Shown here: piece after piece, positions 1 to 10,854 of the stretch
Position numbering within the stretch: the first letter of the stretch is position 1
Layout of the letters: every line of letters begins with the position of its first letter
Source: Lota lota
Taxonomy: Eukaryota; Chordata; Actinopteri; Gadiformes; Lotidae
Direction of reading: 5' to 3'
DNA: 64,000 bases
NCBI GenBank assembly: GCA_026745465.1
Contig: JACYXH010000430.1
Span: 1 to 64,000 of the forward strand
Notes under the pieces: generated by a model
What the model was told of the DNA's origin: nothing
Seen by the model: the letters and a program-made list of their open reading frames with translations, nothing else
Databases searched by the model: none
Made by a program: the position numbers and the translations under genes

Positions 1-2199
1 ATAAAAACATGCTCAGAAACACATTGCGTTCAAAAAGTGATTATCTCGCTCTGAAAAGCATTTTCCACACATAAAAAAAATGTATATTGCTTTTTTCCCA
101 CTTTAAATGGAAAAGCGTAACAAAGCTTGTTAATGGTTGTTTAGACCTAATATCAACATCAACTGGTGAAACACCATCGTTTTTAACACAGAAAACAATG
201 TATATACTCCGAAACACATTGTAGGCAAAAAGTGATCCTCTCGCTCTGAAAAGCATTTTCCACCCATAAAAAAGTTGAATGTTGCTTTTTTCCCACTTTA
301 AATGGAAAAGTGTATCTACGCTTGTTAATGGTTTTTTAGACCTCATACCAACATCACATGAAGTACCATCGTTTTTAACACAAAGAACAGTGTTGATGCT
401 CAGAAACACATTGTGGTCAAAAAGTGATTCTCAGGCTCTGAAAAGCATTTTCATCACGTAAAAAAGTGGTATGTTGCTTTTTTCTCACTTTAAATGGAAA
501 AGTGTAACTAAGCTTGTTAATGGTTGTTTAGACCTTATATCAACATCAACTGGTGAAGCACCATCGTTTTTAACACAGAAAAGCATGTATATGCTCAGAA
601 ACACATTGTAGTCAAAAAGTGATTCTCTCGGTCTGAAAAGCATTTTCCACACATAAAAAAGTTGTATGTTGCTTTTTTCCCACTTTAAACGAAAAGTGTA
701 ACTAAGCTTGTTAATGGTTGTTTAGACCTTACATCAACATCAACTGGTGAAGCACCATCGTTTTTAACACAAAAAACCATGCTTATGCTCAGAAACACAT
801 TGCGTTCAAAAAGTGATTCTCTCGCTCTGAAAAGCATTTTCCACACATAAAAAAGTTGTATGTTGCTTTTTTCCCACTTTAAATGGAAAAGTGTAACTAA
901 GCTTGTTAATGGTTGTTTAGACCTTATATCAACATCAAATGGTGAAGCACCATCGTTTTTAACACAGAAAACCATGTATATGCTCAGAAACACATTGGGT
1001 CAAAAAAGTGATTCTCTCGCTCTGAAAAGCATTTTCCACACATAAAAAAGTTGTATGTTGCTTTTTTCCCACTTTAAATGGAAAAGTGTAACTAAGCTTG
1101 TTAATGGTTGTTTAGACCTTATATCAACATCAACTGGTGAAGCACCATCGTTTTTAACACAGAAAAGCATGTATATGCTCAGAAACACATTGTAGTCAAA
1201 AAGTGATTCTCTCGCTCTGAAAAGCATTTTCCACACATAAAAAATGTATATTGCTTTTTTCCCACTTTAAATGGAAAAGTGTAACTAAGCTTGTTAATGG
1301 TTGTTTAGACCTTATATCAACATCAAATGTTGAAGCACCATCGTTTTTAACACAGAAAACCATGTATATGCTCAGAAACACATTGCGTTCAAAAAGTGAT
1401 TCTCTCGCTCTGAAAAGCATTTTCCACACATAAAAAAGTTGTATGTTGCTTTTTTCCCACTTTAAATGGAAAAGTGTAACTAAGCTTGTTAATGGTTGTT
1501 TAGACCTTACATCAACATCAACTGGTGAAGCACCATCGTTTTTAACACAGAAAAGCATGTATATGCTCAGAAACACATTGTAGTCAAAAAGTGATTCTCT
1601 CGGTCTGAAAAGCATTTTCCGCACATAAAAAAGTTGTATGTTGCTTTTTTCCCACTTTAAATGGAAAAGTGTAACTAAGCTTGTTAATGGTTGTTTAGAC
1701 CTTATACCAACATCAAATGGTGAAGCACCATCGTTTTTAACACAGAAAAGCATGTATATGCTCAGAAACACATTGTAGTCAAAAAGTGATTCTCTCGCTC
1801 TGAAAAGCATTTTCCACACATAAAAAAGTTGTATGTTGCTTTTTTCCCACTTTAAATGGAAAAGTGTAACTAAGCTTGTTAATGGTTGTTTAGACCTTAT
1901 ACCAACATCAAATGGTGAAGCACCATCGTTTTTAACACAGAAAAGCATGTATATGCTCAGAAACACATTGTAGTCAAAAAGTGATTCTCTCGGTCTGAAA
2001 AGCATTTTCCACACATAAAAAAGTTGTATGTTGCTTTTTTCCCACTTTAAATGGAAAAGTGTAACTAAGCTTGTTAATGGTTGTTTAGACCTTACATCAA
2101 CATCAACTGGTGAAGCACCATCGTTTTTAACACAAAAAACCATGCTTATGCTCAGAAACACATTGCGTTCAAAAAGTGATTCTCTCGGTCTGAAAAGTT

Positions 2200-4346
2200 T
2201 TTTCCGCACATAAAAAAGTTGTATGTTGCTTTTTTCCCACTTTAAATGGAAAAGTGTAACTAAGCTTGTTAATGGTTGTTTAGACCTAATATCAACATCA
2301 ACTGGTGAAACACCATCGTTTTTAACACAGAAAACAATGTATATGCTCAGAAACACATTGCGTTCAAAAAGTAATTCTCTCGCTCTGAAAAGCATTTTCC
2401 ACACATAAAAACGTTGTAAGTTGCTTTTTTCCCACTTTAAATGGAAAAGTGTAACTAAGCTTGTTAATGGTTGTTTAGACCTTATACCAACATCAAATGG
2501 TGAAGCACCATCGTTTTTAACACAAATAAACATGTTTCACACAGAAACACATTGTGGTCAAATAAGTATTTCTCTCGCTCTGAAAAGCATTTTCCACACA
2601 TAAAAAAGTTAAATGTTGCTTTGTTCCCACTTTAAATGGAAAAGTGTAACTAAGCTTGTTAATGGTTGTGTAGACCTTATATCAACATCAACTGGTGAAG
2701 CACCATCGTTTTTAACACAGAAAAGCATGTATATGCTCAGAAACACATTGTAGTCAAAAAGTGATTCTGTCGGTCTGAAAAGCATTTTCCACACATAAAA
2801 AAGTTGTATGTTGCTTTTTTCCTTCTTTAAAACGAAAAGTGTAACTAAGCTTGTTAATGGTTGTTTAGACCTTACATCAACACCAACTGGTGAAGCACCA
2901 TCGTTTTTAACACAAAAAACCATGCTTATGCTCAGAAACACATTGCGTTCAAAAAGTGATTCTCTCGGTCTGAAAAGCATTTTCGGCACATAAAAAAGTT
3001 GTATATTGCTTTTTTCCCACTTTAAATGGAAAAGTGTAACTAAGCTTGTTAATGGTTGTTTAGACCTTGTATCAACATCAAATGTTGAAGCACCTTCGAT
3101 TTTCACACAGAAAACCATGTGTATGCTCAGAAACACATTGCGTTCAAAAAGTGATTCTCTCGCTCTGAAAAGCATTTTCCACACATAAAAAAGTTGTAAG
3201 TTGCTTTTTTCCCACTTCAAATGGAAAAGTGTAACTAAGCTTGTTAATGGTTGTTTAGACCTTACATCAACATCAACTGGTGAAGCACCATCGTTTTTAA
3301 CACAGAAAAGCATGTATATGCTCAGAAACACATTGTAGTCAAAAGGTGATTCTCTCGGTCTGAAAAGCATTTTCCGCATATAAAAAAGTTGTATGTTGCT
3401 TTTTTCCCACTTTAAATGGAAAAGTGTAACTAAGCTTGTTAATGGTTGTTTAGACCTTATATCAACATCAACTGGTGAAGCACCATCGTTTTTAACACAG
3501 AAAAGCATGTATATGCTCAGAAACACATTGTAGTCAAAAAGTGATTCTCTCGGTCTGAAAAGCATTTTCCACACATAAAAAAGTTGTATGTTGCTTTTTT
3601 CCCACTTCAAATGGAAAAGTGTAACTAAGCTTGTTAATGGTTGTTTAGACCTTATACCAACATCAAATGGTGAAGCACCATCGTTTTTAACACAAATAAA
3701 CATGTTTCACACAGAAACACATTGTGGTCAAAAAAGTATTTCTCTCGCTCTGAAAAGCATTTTCCACACATAAAAAAGTTAAATGTTGCTTTTTTCCCCA
3801 CTTTAAATGGAAAAGTGTAACTAAGCTTGTTCATGGTTGTGTAGACCTTATATCAACATCAACTGGTGAAGCACCATCGTTTTTAACACAGAAAAGCATG
3901 TATATGCTCAGAAACACATTGTAGTCAAAAAGTGATTCTCTTGGTCTGAAAAGCATTTTCCACACATACAAAAGTTGTACGTTGCTTTTTTCCTTCTTTA
4001 AAACGAAAAGTGTAACTAAGCTTGTTAGTGGTTGTTTAGACCTCATACCAACATCTCATGGTGAAGCACCATCGGTTCTTAACACAAAAAAACAATGTTT
4101 ATGCTCAGAAACACATTGTGGTCAAAAAGTTATTCTCTCACTCTGAAAAGCATTTTCCACCCATAAAAAGTTGAATGTTGCTTTTTTCCCACTTTAAATG
4201 GAAAAGTGTAACTAAGCTTGTTAATGGTTGTTTAGACCTAATATCAACATCAACTGGTGAAACATCATCGTTTTTAACACAGAAAACAATGTATATACTC
4301 AGAAACACATTGTAGTCAAAAAGTGATTCTCTCGCTCTGAAAAGCA
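2200..4346. repeat. 11-monomer higher-order repeat, copy 1
   Basis: First copy of a 2,147-bp unit of 11 monomers. Its distinctive monomer variants recur in the same order 2,147 bp later, for example the CTTCTTTAAAACG variant, the GGTGATTCTC variant and the TTCACACAGAAACAC variant. Boundaries are approximate (within about 50 bp) because neighbouring monomers are similar. Confidence 0.85.
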
Positions 4347-6493
4347 TTTTCCACACATAAAAAAGTTGTATGTTGCTTTTTTCCCACTTTAAATGGAAAA
4401 GTGTAACTAAGCTTGTTAATGGTTGTTTAGACCTAATATCAACATCAACTGGTGAAACACCATCGTTTTTAACACAGAAAACAATGTATATGCTCAGAAA
4501 CACATTGCGTTCAAAAAGTAATTCTCTCGCTCTGAAAAGCATTTTCCACACATAAAAACGTTGTAAGTTGCTTTTTTCCCACTTTAAATGGAAAAGTGTA
4601 ACTAAGCTTGTTAATGGTTGTTTAGACCTTATACCAACATCAAATGGTGAAGCACCATCGTTTTTAACACAAATAAACATGTTTCACACAGAAACACATT
4701 GTGGTCAAATAAGTATTTCTCTCGCTCTGAAAAGCATTTTCCACACATAAAAAAGTTAAATGTTGCTTTGTTCCCACTTTAAATGGAAAAGTGTAACTAA
4801 GCTTGTTAATGGTTGTGTAGACCTTATATCAACATCAACTGGTGAAGCACCATCGTTTTTAACACAGAAAAGCATGTATATGCTCAGAAACACATTGTAG
4901 TCAAAAAGTGATTCTGTCGGTCTGAAAAGCATTTTCCACACATAAAAAAGTTGTATGTTGCTTTTTTCCTTCTTTAAAACGAAAAGTGTAACTAAGCTTG
5001 TTAATGGTTGTTTAGACCTTACATCAACACCAACTGGTGAAGCACCATCGTTTTTAACACAAAAAACCATGCTTATGCTCAGAAACACATTGCGTTCAAA
5101 AAGTGATTCTCTCGGTCTGAAAAGCATTTTCGGCACATAAAAAAGTTGTATATTGCTTTTTTCCCACTTTAAATGGAAAAGTGTAACTAAGCTTGTTAAT
5201 GGTTGTTTAGACCTTGTATCAACATCAAATGTTGAAGCACCTTCGATTTTCACACAGAAAACCATGTGTATGCTCAGAAACACATTGCGTTCAAAAAGTG
5301 ATTCTCTCGCTCTGAAAAGCATTTTCCACACATAAAAAAGTTGTAAGTTGCTTTTTTCCCACTTCAAATGGAAAAGTGTAACTAAGCTTGTTAATGGTTG
5401 TTTAGACCTTACATCAACATCAACTGGTGAAGCACCATCGTTTTTAACACAGAAAAGCATGTATATGCTCAGAAACACATTGTAGTCAAAAGGTGATTCT
5501 CTCGGTCTGAAAAGCATTTTCCGCATATAAAAAAGTTGTATGTTGCTTTTTTCCCACTTTAAATGGAAAAGTGTAACTAAGCTTGTTAATGGTTGTTTAG
5601 ACCTTATATCAACATCAACTGGTGAAGCACCATCGTTTTTAACACAGAAAAGCATGTATATGCTCAGAAACACATTGTAGTCAAAAAGTGATTCTCTCGG
5701 TCTGAAAAGCATTTTCCACACATAAAAAAGTTGTATGTTGCTTTTTTCCCACTTCAAATGGAAAAGTGTAACTAAGCTTGTTAATGGTTGTTTAGACCTT
5801 ATACCAACATCAAATGGTGAAGCACCATCGTTTTTAACACAAATAAACATGTTTCACACAGAAACACATTGTGGTCAAAAAAGTATTTCTCTCGCTCTGA
5901 AAAGCATTTTCCACACATAAAAAAGTTAAATGTTGCTTTTTTCCCCACTTTAAATGGAAAAGTGTAACTAAGCTTGTTCATGGTTGTGTAGACCTTATAT
6001 CAACATCAACTGGTGAAGCACCATCGTTTTTAACACAGAAAAGCATGTATATGCTCAGAAACACATTGTAGTCAAAAAGTGATTCTCTTGGTCTGAAAAG
6101 CATTTTCCACACATACAAAAGTTGTACGTTGCTTTTTTCCTTCTTTAAAACGAAAAGTGTAACTAAGCTTGTTAGTGGTTGTTTAGACCTCATACCAACA
6201 TCTCATGGTGAAGCACCATCGGTTCTTAACACAAAAAAACAATGTTTATGCTCAGAAACACATTGTGGTCAAAAAGTTATTCTCTCACTCTGAAAAGCAT
6301 TTTCCACCCATAAAAAGTTGAATGTTGCTTTTTTCCCACTTTAAATGGAAAAGTGTAACTAAGCTTGTTAATGGTTGTTTAGACCTAATATCAACATCAA
6401 CTGGTGAAACACCATCATTTTTAACACAGAAAACAATGTATATACTCAGAAACACATTGTAGTCAAAAAGTGATTCTCTCGCTCTGAAAAGCA
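4347..6493. repeat. 11-monomer higher-order repeat, copy 2
   Basis: Directly abuts copy 1 and is nearly identical to it across all 11 monomers. Its first ~200 bp and its last monomer differ from copy 1 at single bases (for example CATCATCG versus CACCATCA near the end). This copy is also the left part of the larger block repeated at a 10,050-bp offset. Confidence 0.85.
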
Positions 6494-9179
6494 TTTTCCA
6501 CACATAAAAAAGTTGTATGTTGCTTTTTTCCCACTTCAAATGGAAAAGTGTAACTAAGCTTGTTAATGGTTGTTTAGACCTTGTATCAACATCAAATGTT
6601 GAAGCACCATCGATTTTCACACAGAAAACCATGTATATGCTCAGAAACACATTGCGTTCATAAAGTGATTCTCTCGCTCTGAAAAGCATTTTCCACACAT
6701 AAAAAAGTTGTATGTTGCTTTTTTCCCACTTTAAATGGAAAAGTGTAACTAAGCTTGTTAATGGTTGTTTAGACCTTATATCAACATCAACTGGTGAAGC
6801 ACCATCGTTTTTAACACAGAAAACAATGTATATACTCAGAAACACATTGTAGTCAAAAAGTGATTCTCTCGCTCTGAAAAGCATTTTCCACCCATAAAAA
6901 AGTTGAATGTTGCTTTTTTCCCACTTTAAATGGAAAAGTGTAACTAAGCTTGTTATGGTTGTTTAGACCTTATACCAACATCAACTGGTGAAGCACCATC
7001 GTTTTTAACACAGAAAAGCATGTATATGCTCAGAAACACATTGTAGTCAAAAAGTGATTCTCTCGGTCTGAAAAGCATTTTCCACACATAAAAAAGTTGT
7101 ATGTTGCTTTTTTCCCACTTTAAATGGAAAAGTGTAACTAAGCTTGTTAATGGTTGTTTAGACCTTATATCAACATCAACTGGTGAAGCACCATCGTTTT
7201 TAACACAGAAAAGCATGTATATGCTCAGAAACACATTGCGTTCAAAAAGTGATTCTCTCGGTCTGAAAAGCATTTTCCACACATAAAAAAGTTGTATGTT
7301 GCTTTTTTCCCACTTTAAATGGAAAAGTGTAACTAAGCTTGTTAATGGTTGTTTAGACCTTATATCAACATCAACTGGTGAAGCACCATCGTTTTTAACA
7401 CAGAAAAACCATGTATATGCTCAGAAACACATTGCGTTCAAAAAGTGATTCTCTCGCTCTGAAAAGCATTTTCCACACATAAAAAAGTTGTATGTTGCTT
7501 TTTTCCCACTTCAAATGGAAAAGTGTAACTAAGCTTGTTAATGGTTGTTTAGACCTTATACCAACATCAAATGGTGAAGCACCATCGTTTTTAACACAAA
7601 TAAACATGTTTCACACAGAAACACATTGTGGTCAAAAAGTATTTCTCTCGCTCTGAAAAGCATTTTCCACACATAAAAAAGTTAAATGTTGCTTTTTTCC
7701 CACTTTAAATGGAAAAGTGTAACTAAGCTTGTTAATGGTTGTTTAGACCTTATACCAACATCAAATGGTGAAGCACCATCGTTTTTAACACAGAAAACCA
7801 TGTATCAACTCAGAAACACATTGTAGTCAAAAAGTGATTCTCTCGGTCTGAAAAGCATTTTCCGCACATAAAAAAGTTGTATGTTGCTTTTTTCCCACTT
7901 TAAATGGAAAAGTGTAACTAAGCTTGTTAATGGTTGTTTAGACCTTATACCAACATCAAATGTTGAAGCACCATCGTTTTTAACACAGAAAAGCATGTAT
8001 ATGCTCAGAAACACATTGTAGTCAAAAAGTGATTCTCTCGGTCTGAAAAGCACTTTCCGCACATAAAAAAGTTGTATGTTGCTTTTTTCCCACTTTAAAT
8101 GGAAAAGTGTAACTAAGCTTGTTAATGGTTGTTTAGACCTTATACCAACATCAAATGGTGAAGCACCATCGTTTTTAACACAAATAAACATGTTTTACAC
8201 AGAAACACATTGTGGTCAAAAAGTATTTCTCTCGCTCTGAAAAGCATTTTCCACACATAAAAAAGCTGTATGTTGCTTTTTTCCTACTTTAAATGGAAAA
8301 GTGTAACTAAGCTTGTTAATGGTTGTTTAGACCTTACATCAACATCAACTGGTGAAGCACCATCGTTTTTAACACAGAAAAGCATGTATATGCTCAGAAA
8401 CACATTGTGTTCAAAAAGTGATTCTCTCGCTCTGAAAAGCATTTTCCGCACATAAAAAAGTGGTATGTTGCTTTTTTCCCACTTTAAATGGAAAAGTGTA
8501 ACTAAGCCTGTTAATGGTTGTTTAGACCTTATATCAACATCAACTGGTGAAGCACCATCGTTTTTAACACAAAAAACATGTTTATGCTCAGAAACACATT
8601 GTGGTCAAAAAGTGATTCTCTCTGCTCTGAAAAGCATTTTCCCGCACATAAAAAAGTGGTATGTTGCTTTTTTCCCACTTTAAATGGAAAAGTGTAACTA
8701 AGCTTGTTAATGGTTGTTTAGACCTTATACCAACATCAAATGGTGAAGCACCATCGTTTTTAACACAGAAAACAGTGTTTATGCTCAGAAACACATTGTG
8801 TCAAAAAGTGATTCTCTCGCTCTGAAAAGCATTTTCCGCACATAAAAAAGTGGTATGTTGCTTTTTTCCCACTTTAAATGGAAAAGTGTAACTAAGCTTG
8901 TTAATGGTTGTTTAGACCTCATACCAACATCACATGGTGAAGCACCATCGTTTTTCACACAAAGAACAGTGTTTTGCTCAGAAACACATTGTGGTCAAAA
9001 AGTGATTCTCTCGGCTCTGAAAAGCATTTTCTGCACATAAGAAAGTTGTATGTTGCTTTTTTCCCACTTTAAATGGAAAAGTGTAACAAAGCTTGATAAT
9101 GGTTGTTTAGACATTATAACAACATCAACTGGTGAAGCACCACCGTTTTTAACACACAAAAAATGTTTATGCTCAGAAA

Positions 9180-9184
9180 CACAT
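9180..9184. repeat. Target-site duplication CACAT, left
   Basis: Five bases directly before the LTR element starting TGTTACG. They are repeated at 10855-10859 directly after its terminal TTACA, as expected from LTR-element integration. Confidence 0.9.
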
Positions 9185-9734
9185 TGTTACGATTACGAGA
9201 ATTGGACCCAAACGCAAGACACAGGAAACCAGAAGGGAAAGGGTTCAAAAGGGATTTATTTTCCAAAGTACAGGCAAGGGCAAGGCAGGTGGGTAGTCCA
9301 GCAGGCAGTAGACGTTATCAGGTAGGCGGCAGGCAGGCAGAGAGACGTAGTCCAGTGGGTGGTCGGGCAGGCGAGATTCGGCAACGAGGAAGGCAGGCAG
9401 GCAGGAACTAGGAGCAGGAACGGGAACGAGAGCGGGAACATGAACGGGGGCGGAACCCGTAACAAGAACAAGAACGGGAGTGAGACCCGAAAACAAAGAA
9501 GTGGCGGGGACGTAGTTACCATGGCAGGTAAACAACACTACGAACTAGCACTGGCTCTGTGGTGAGCCAGTGCTTAAGTACAGAGGAGGTGATTAGTGAT
9601 TCATGACAGGAGTGGGGAGCGGAGTGCACGTGGTGGCTAATTGACGGGGAATAAACAAAGGAGCACATGGTGAAATGGAGGCTGGGTGCCACTAGATGGC
9701 AGAAATGGACCGAAACGGAGAGGGTCACGTTACA
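9185..9734 (-). repeat. 3' LTR (element sense) of the 1.67-kb element
   Basis: 550-bp full-length LTR with TG...CA type ends; its last 387 bp (9348-9734) recur at 10468-10854. A polypurine tract lies beside it on the internal side, which sets the minus orientation. Confidence 0.88.
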
Positions 9735-9746
9735 GTACCCCCCCCC

Positions 9747-10457
9747 TCAACGGACGCCTCCAGGCGTACGCACGACAGGGGAGGGTGCTGGCGGTGGGAA
9801 TCCCGGGTTAAGGAGGGGTCCAGGAAGCGACTCCAAAAAAATAAATAAAAATAAACAGGCTTGCTCCCCAGGTCCGTAGCCCTCCCAGCCTACCGGAGAC
9901 TGGTTTTGTCGGCCGCGACGACGCACATCCAGGAGGCGTCTGGCCGAGAACGCCGGGATACTGTCAATCACCCGGGGAAGTGACGGAGCCGGGGACGGAA
10001 GAGACAGCGGCCTAGGGGACTGGGGCTTTTTCACGGCGGATAACCGTGGGACCGGTAGCCGGCGCTTGCGACCAGGAGGTCGTTGGGGCTTGGAACCAGG
10101 AGACAGCTGCTGGGGCTCAGGGTCAGGAGGACACTGGGGCTCAGGGCCAGGAGGCAACTGCGGTTGGGGCTCAGGATCAGGAGGACACTGGGGCTGGGGC
10201 TCAGGATCAGGAGGACACTGGGGCTGGGGCTCAGGATCACGAGGACACTGGGGCTGGGACTCAGGACCTGGAGACAACTGGGGCTTAGGACCAGGAAGCA
10301 ACTGTTGCTGGGACTGGAACTCAGGAACTGGAGACAACTGGGGCTTGGGACCAGGAGACAACTGCTGCTGGCGCTGGAGCTCAGGGCCAAGAGGCAACTG
10401 TTGCTGGGACCGGAACACAGGAACTGGAGACAACTGGGGCTTGGGACCAGGAGGCAA
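9747..10457 (-). pseudogene. Proline/glutamine-rich ORF with chromodomain remnant
   Basis: A 236-codon minus-strand ORF filling the internal region. Its first ~125 residues are proline-, glutamine- and glutamate-rich repeats, encoded by a minisatellite with a ~30-bp period (clearest at 10171-10260). Near residues 165-200 it carries a PAFSARRLLDVRRRG...WEGYGPGE stretch. This matches the layout of the C-terminal chromodomain of the larger gypsy element in this window ([13 protein letters not shown]...WEGYGPEE). The chromodomain then degrades and the ORF ends by the polypurine tract. It is best read as the tail of a gypsy pol left after internal deletion. Whether the peptide is made is unknown. 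Confidence 0.7.
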
Positions 10458-10467
10458 CTGCTGCTGC

Positions 10468-10854
10468 TAGTCCAGTGGGTGGTCGGGCAGGCGAGGTTCG
10501 GCAACGAGGAAGGCAGGCAGGCAGGAACTAGGAGCAGGAACGGGAACGAGAGCGGGAACATGAACGGGGGCGGAACCTGTAACAAGAACAAGAACGGGAG
10601 TGAGACCCGAAAACAAATAAGTGGCGGGGACGTAGTTACCATGGCAGGTAAACAACACTACGAACTAGCACTGGCTCTGTGGTGAGCCAGTGCTTAAGTA
10701 CAGAGGAGGTGATTAGTGATTCATGACAGGAGTGGGGAGCGGAGTGCACGTGGTGGCTAATTGACGGGGAATAAACAAAGGAGCACATGGTGAAATGGAG
10801 GCTGGGTGCCACTAGATGGCGGAAATGGACCGAAACGGAGAGGGTCACGTTACA
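10468..10854 (-). repeat. 5' LTR remnant (element sense)
   Basis: 387 bp matching 9348-9734 with about four substitutions. The last ~163 bp of the LTR in element sense and the primer-binding site are missing. The copy joins directly to the proline-rich internal region at 10467/10468. Confidence 0.88.

Larger units (their letters stand above)
1..9179. repeat. 195-bp satellite array, block A (~47 monomers)
   Basis: Head-to-tail tandem repeat with a period of about 195 bp, seen as recurrence of TTTTTTCCCACTTTAAATGG, AAGCTTGTTAATGGTTG and GAAACACATTG at that spacing. Each monomer holds two short inverted repeats: CACTTT/AAAGTG around a 7-nt loop and AGCAT/ATGCT around a 4-nt loop. Because 195 is a multiple of three, one minus-strand frame has no stop in the consensus. 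This gives chance ORFs of up to 445 codons (1196-2533) made only of a repeated 65-residue unit. Most monomer variants in that frame change the amino acid, and some monomers carry 1-bp indels, so I do not call these genes. No CENP-B-box-like motif was noticed. The block runs off the left window edge. Confidence 0.97.
9185..10854 (-). mobile_element. Internally deleted chromovirus-type LTR element, copy 1
   Basis: A 1,670-bp element inserted in the satellite with a perfect 5-bp target duplication (CACAT). It begins TGTTACG and ends CGTTACA. It is oriented on the minus strand: reading that strand there is a partial 5' LTR (10854-10468), an internal region with a proline-rich ORF and a decayed chromodomain, a polypurine tract (complement of the C-run near 9735-9747) and a full 3' LTR (9734-9185). 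Gag, protease, RT, RNase H and integrase are absent, so it could only have moved with enzymes supplied by a relative. The deletion runs from inside the 5' LTR to near the end of pol and also removed the primer-binding site. I count four differences between the 387 bp shared by the two LTRs. Confidence 0.88.

Noticed and set aside
279..461. Recurring ~61-codon plus-strand ORFs in the satellite
   Set aside because: One per monomer, each ending at the same ACATAA; a by-product of the repeat.
1196..2533. 445-codon minus-strand ORF and many relatives, as a tandem-repeat protein gene
   Set aside because: It is the satellite read in one frame. The monomer is 65 codons long, variants mostly change residues, some monomers are frameshifted, and no start, splice or promoter context is seen. 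A dN/dS test over monomers would settle it.
1..9179. CRISPR-like array
   Set aside because: The unit is a uniform 195-bp monomer without unique spacers, in a eukaryotic context.
9163..9565. Basic Arg/Gly-rich ORFs in the small element LTR
   Set aside because: They start in satellite and run through the LTR in several frames; they are products of GGCAGGCAGG-type low complexity.
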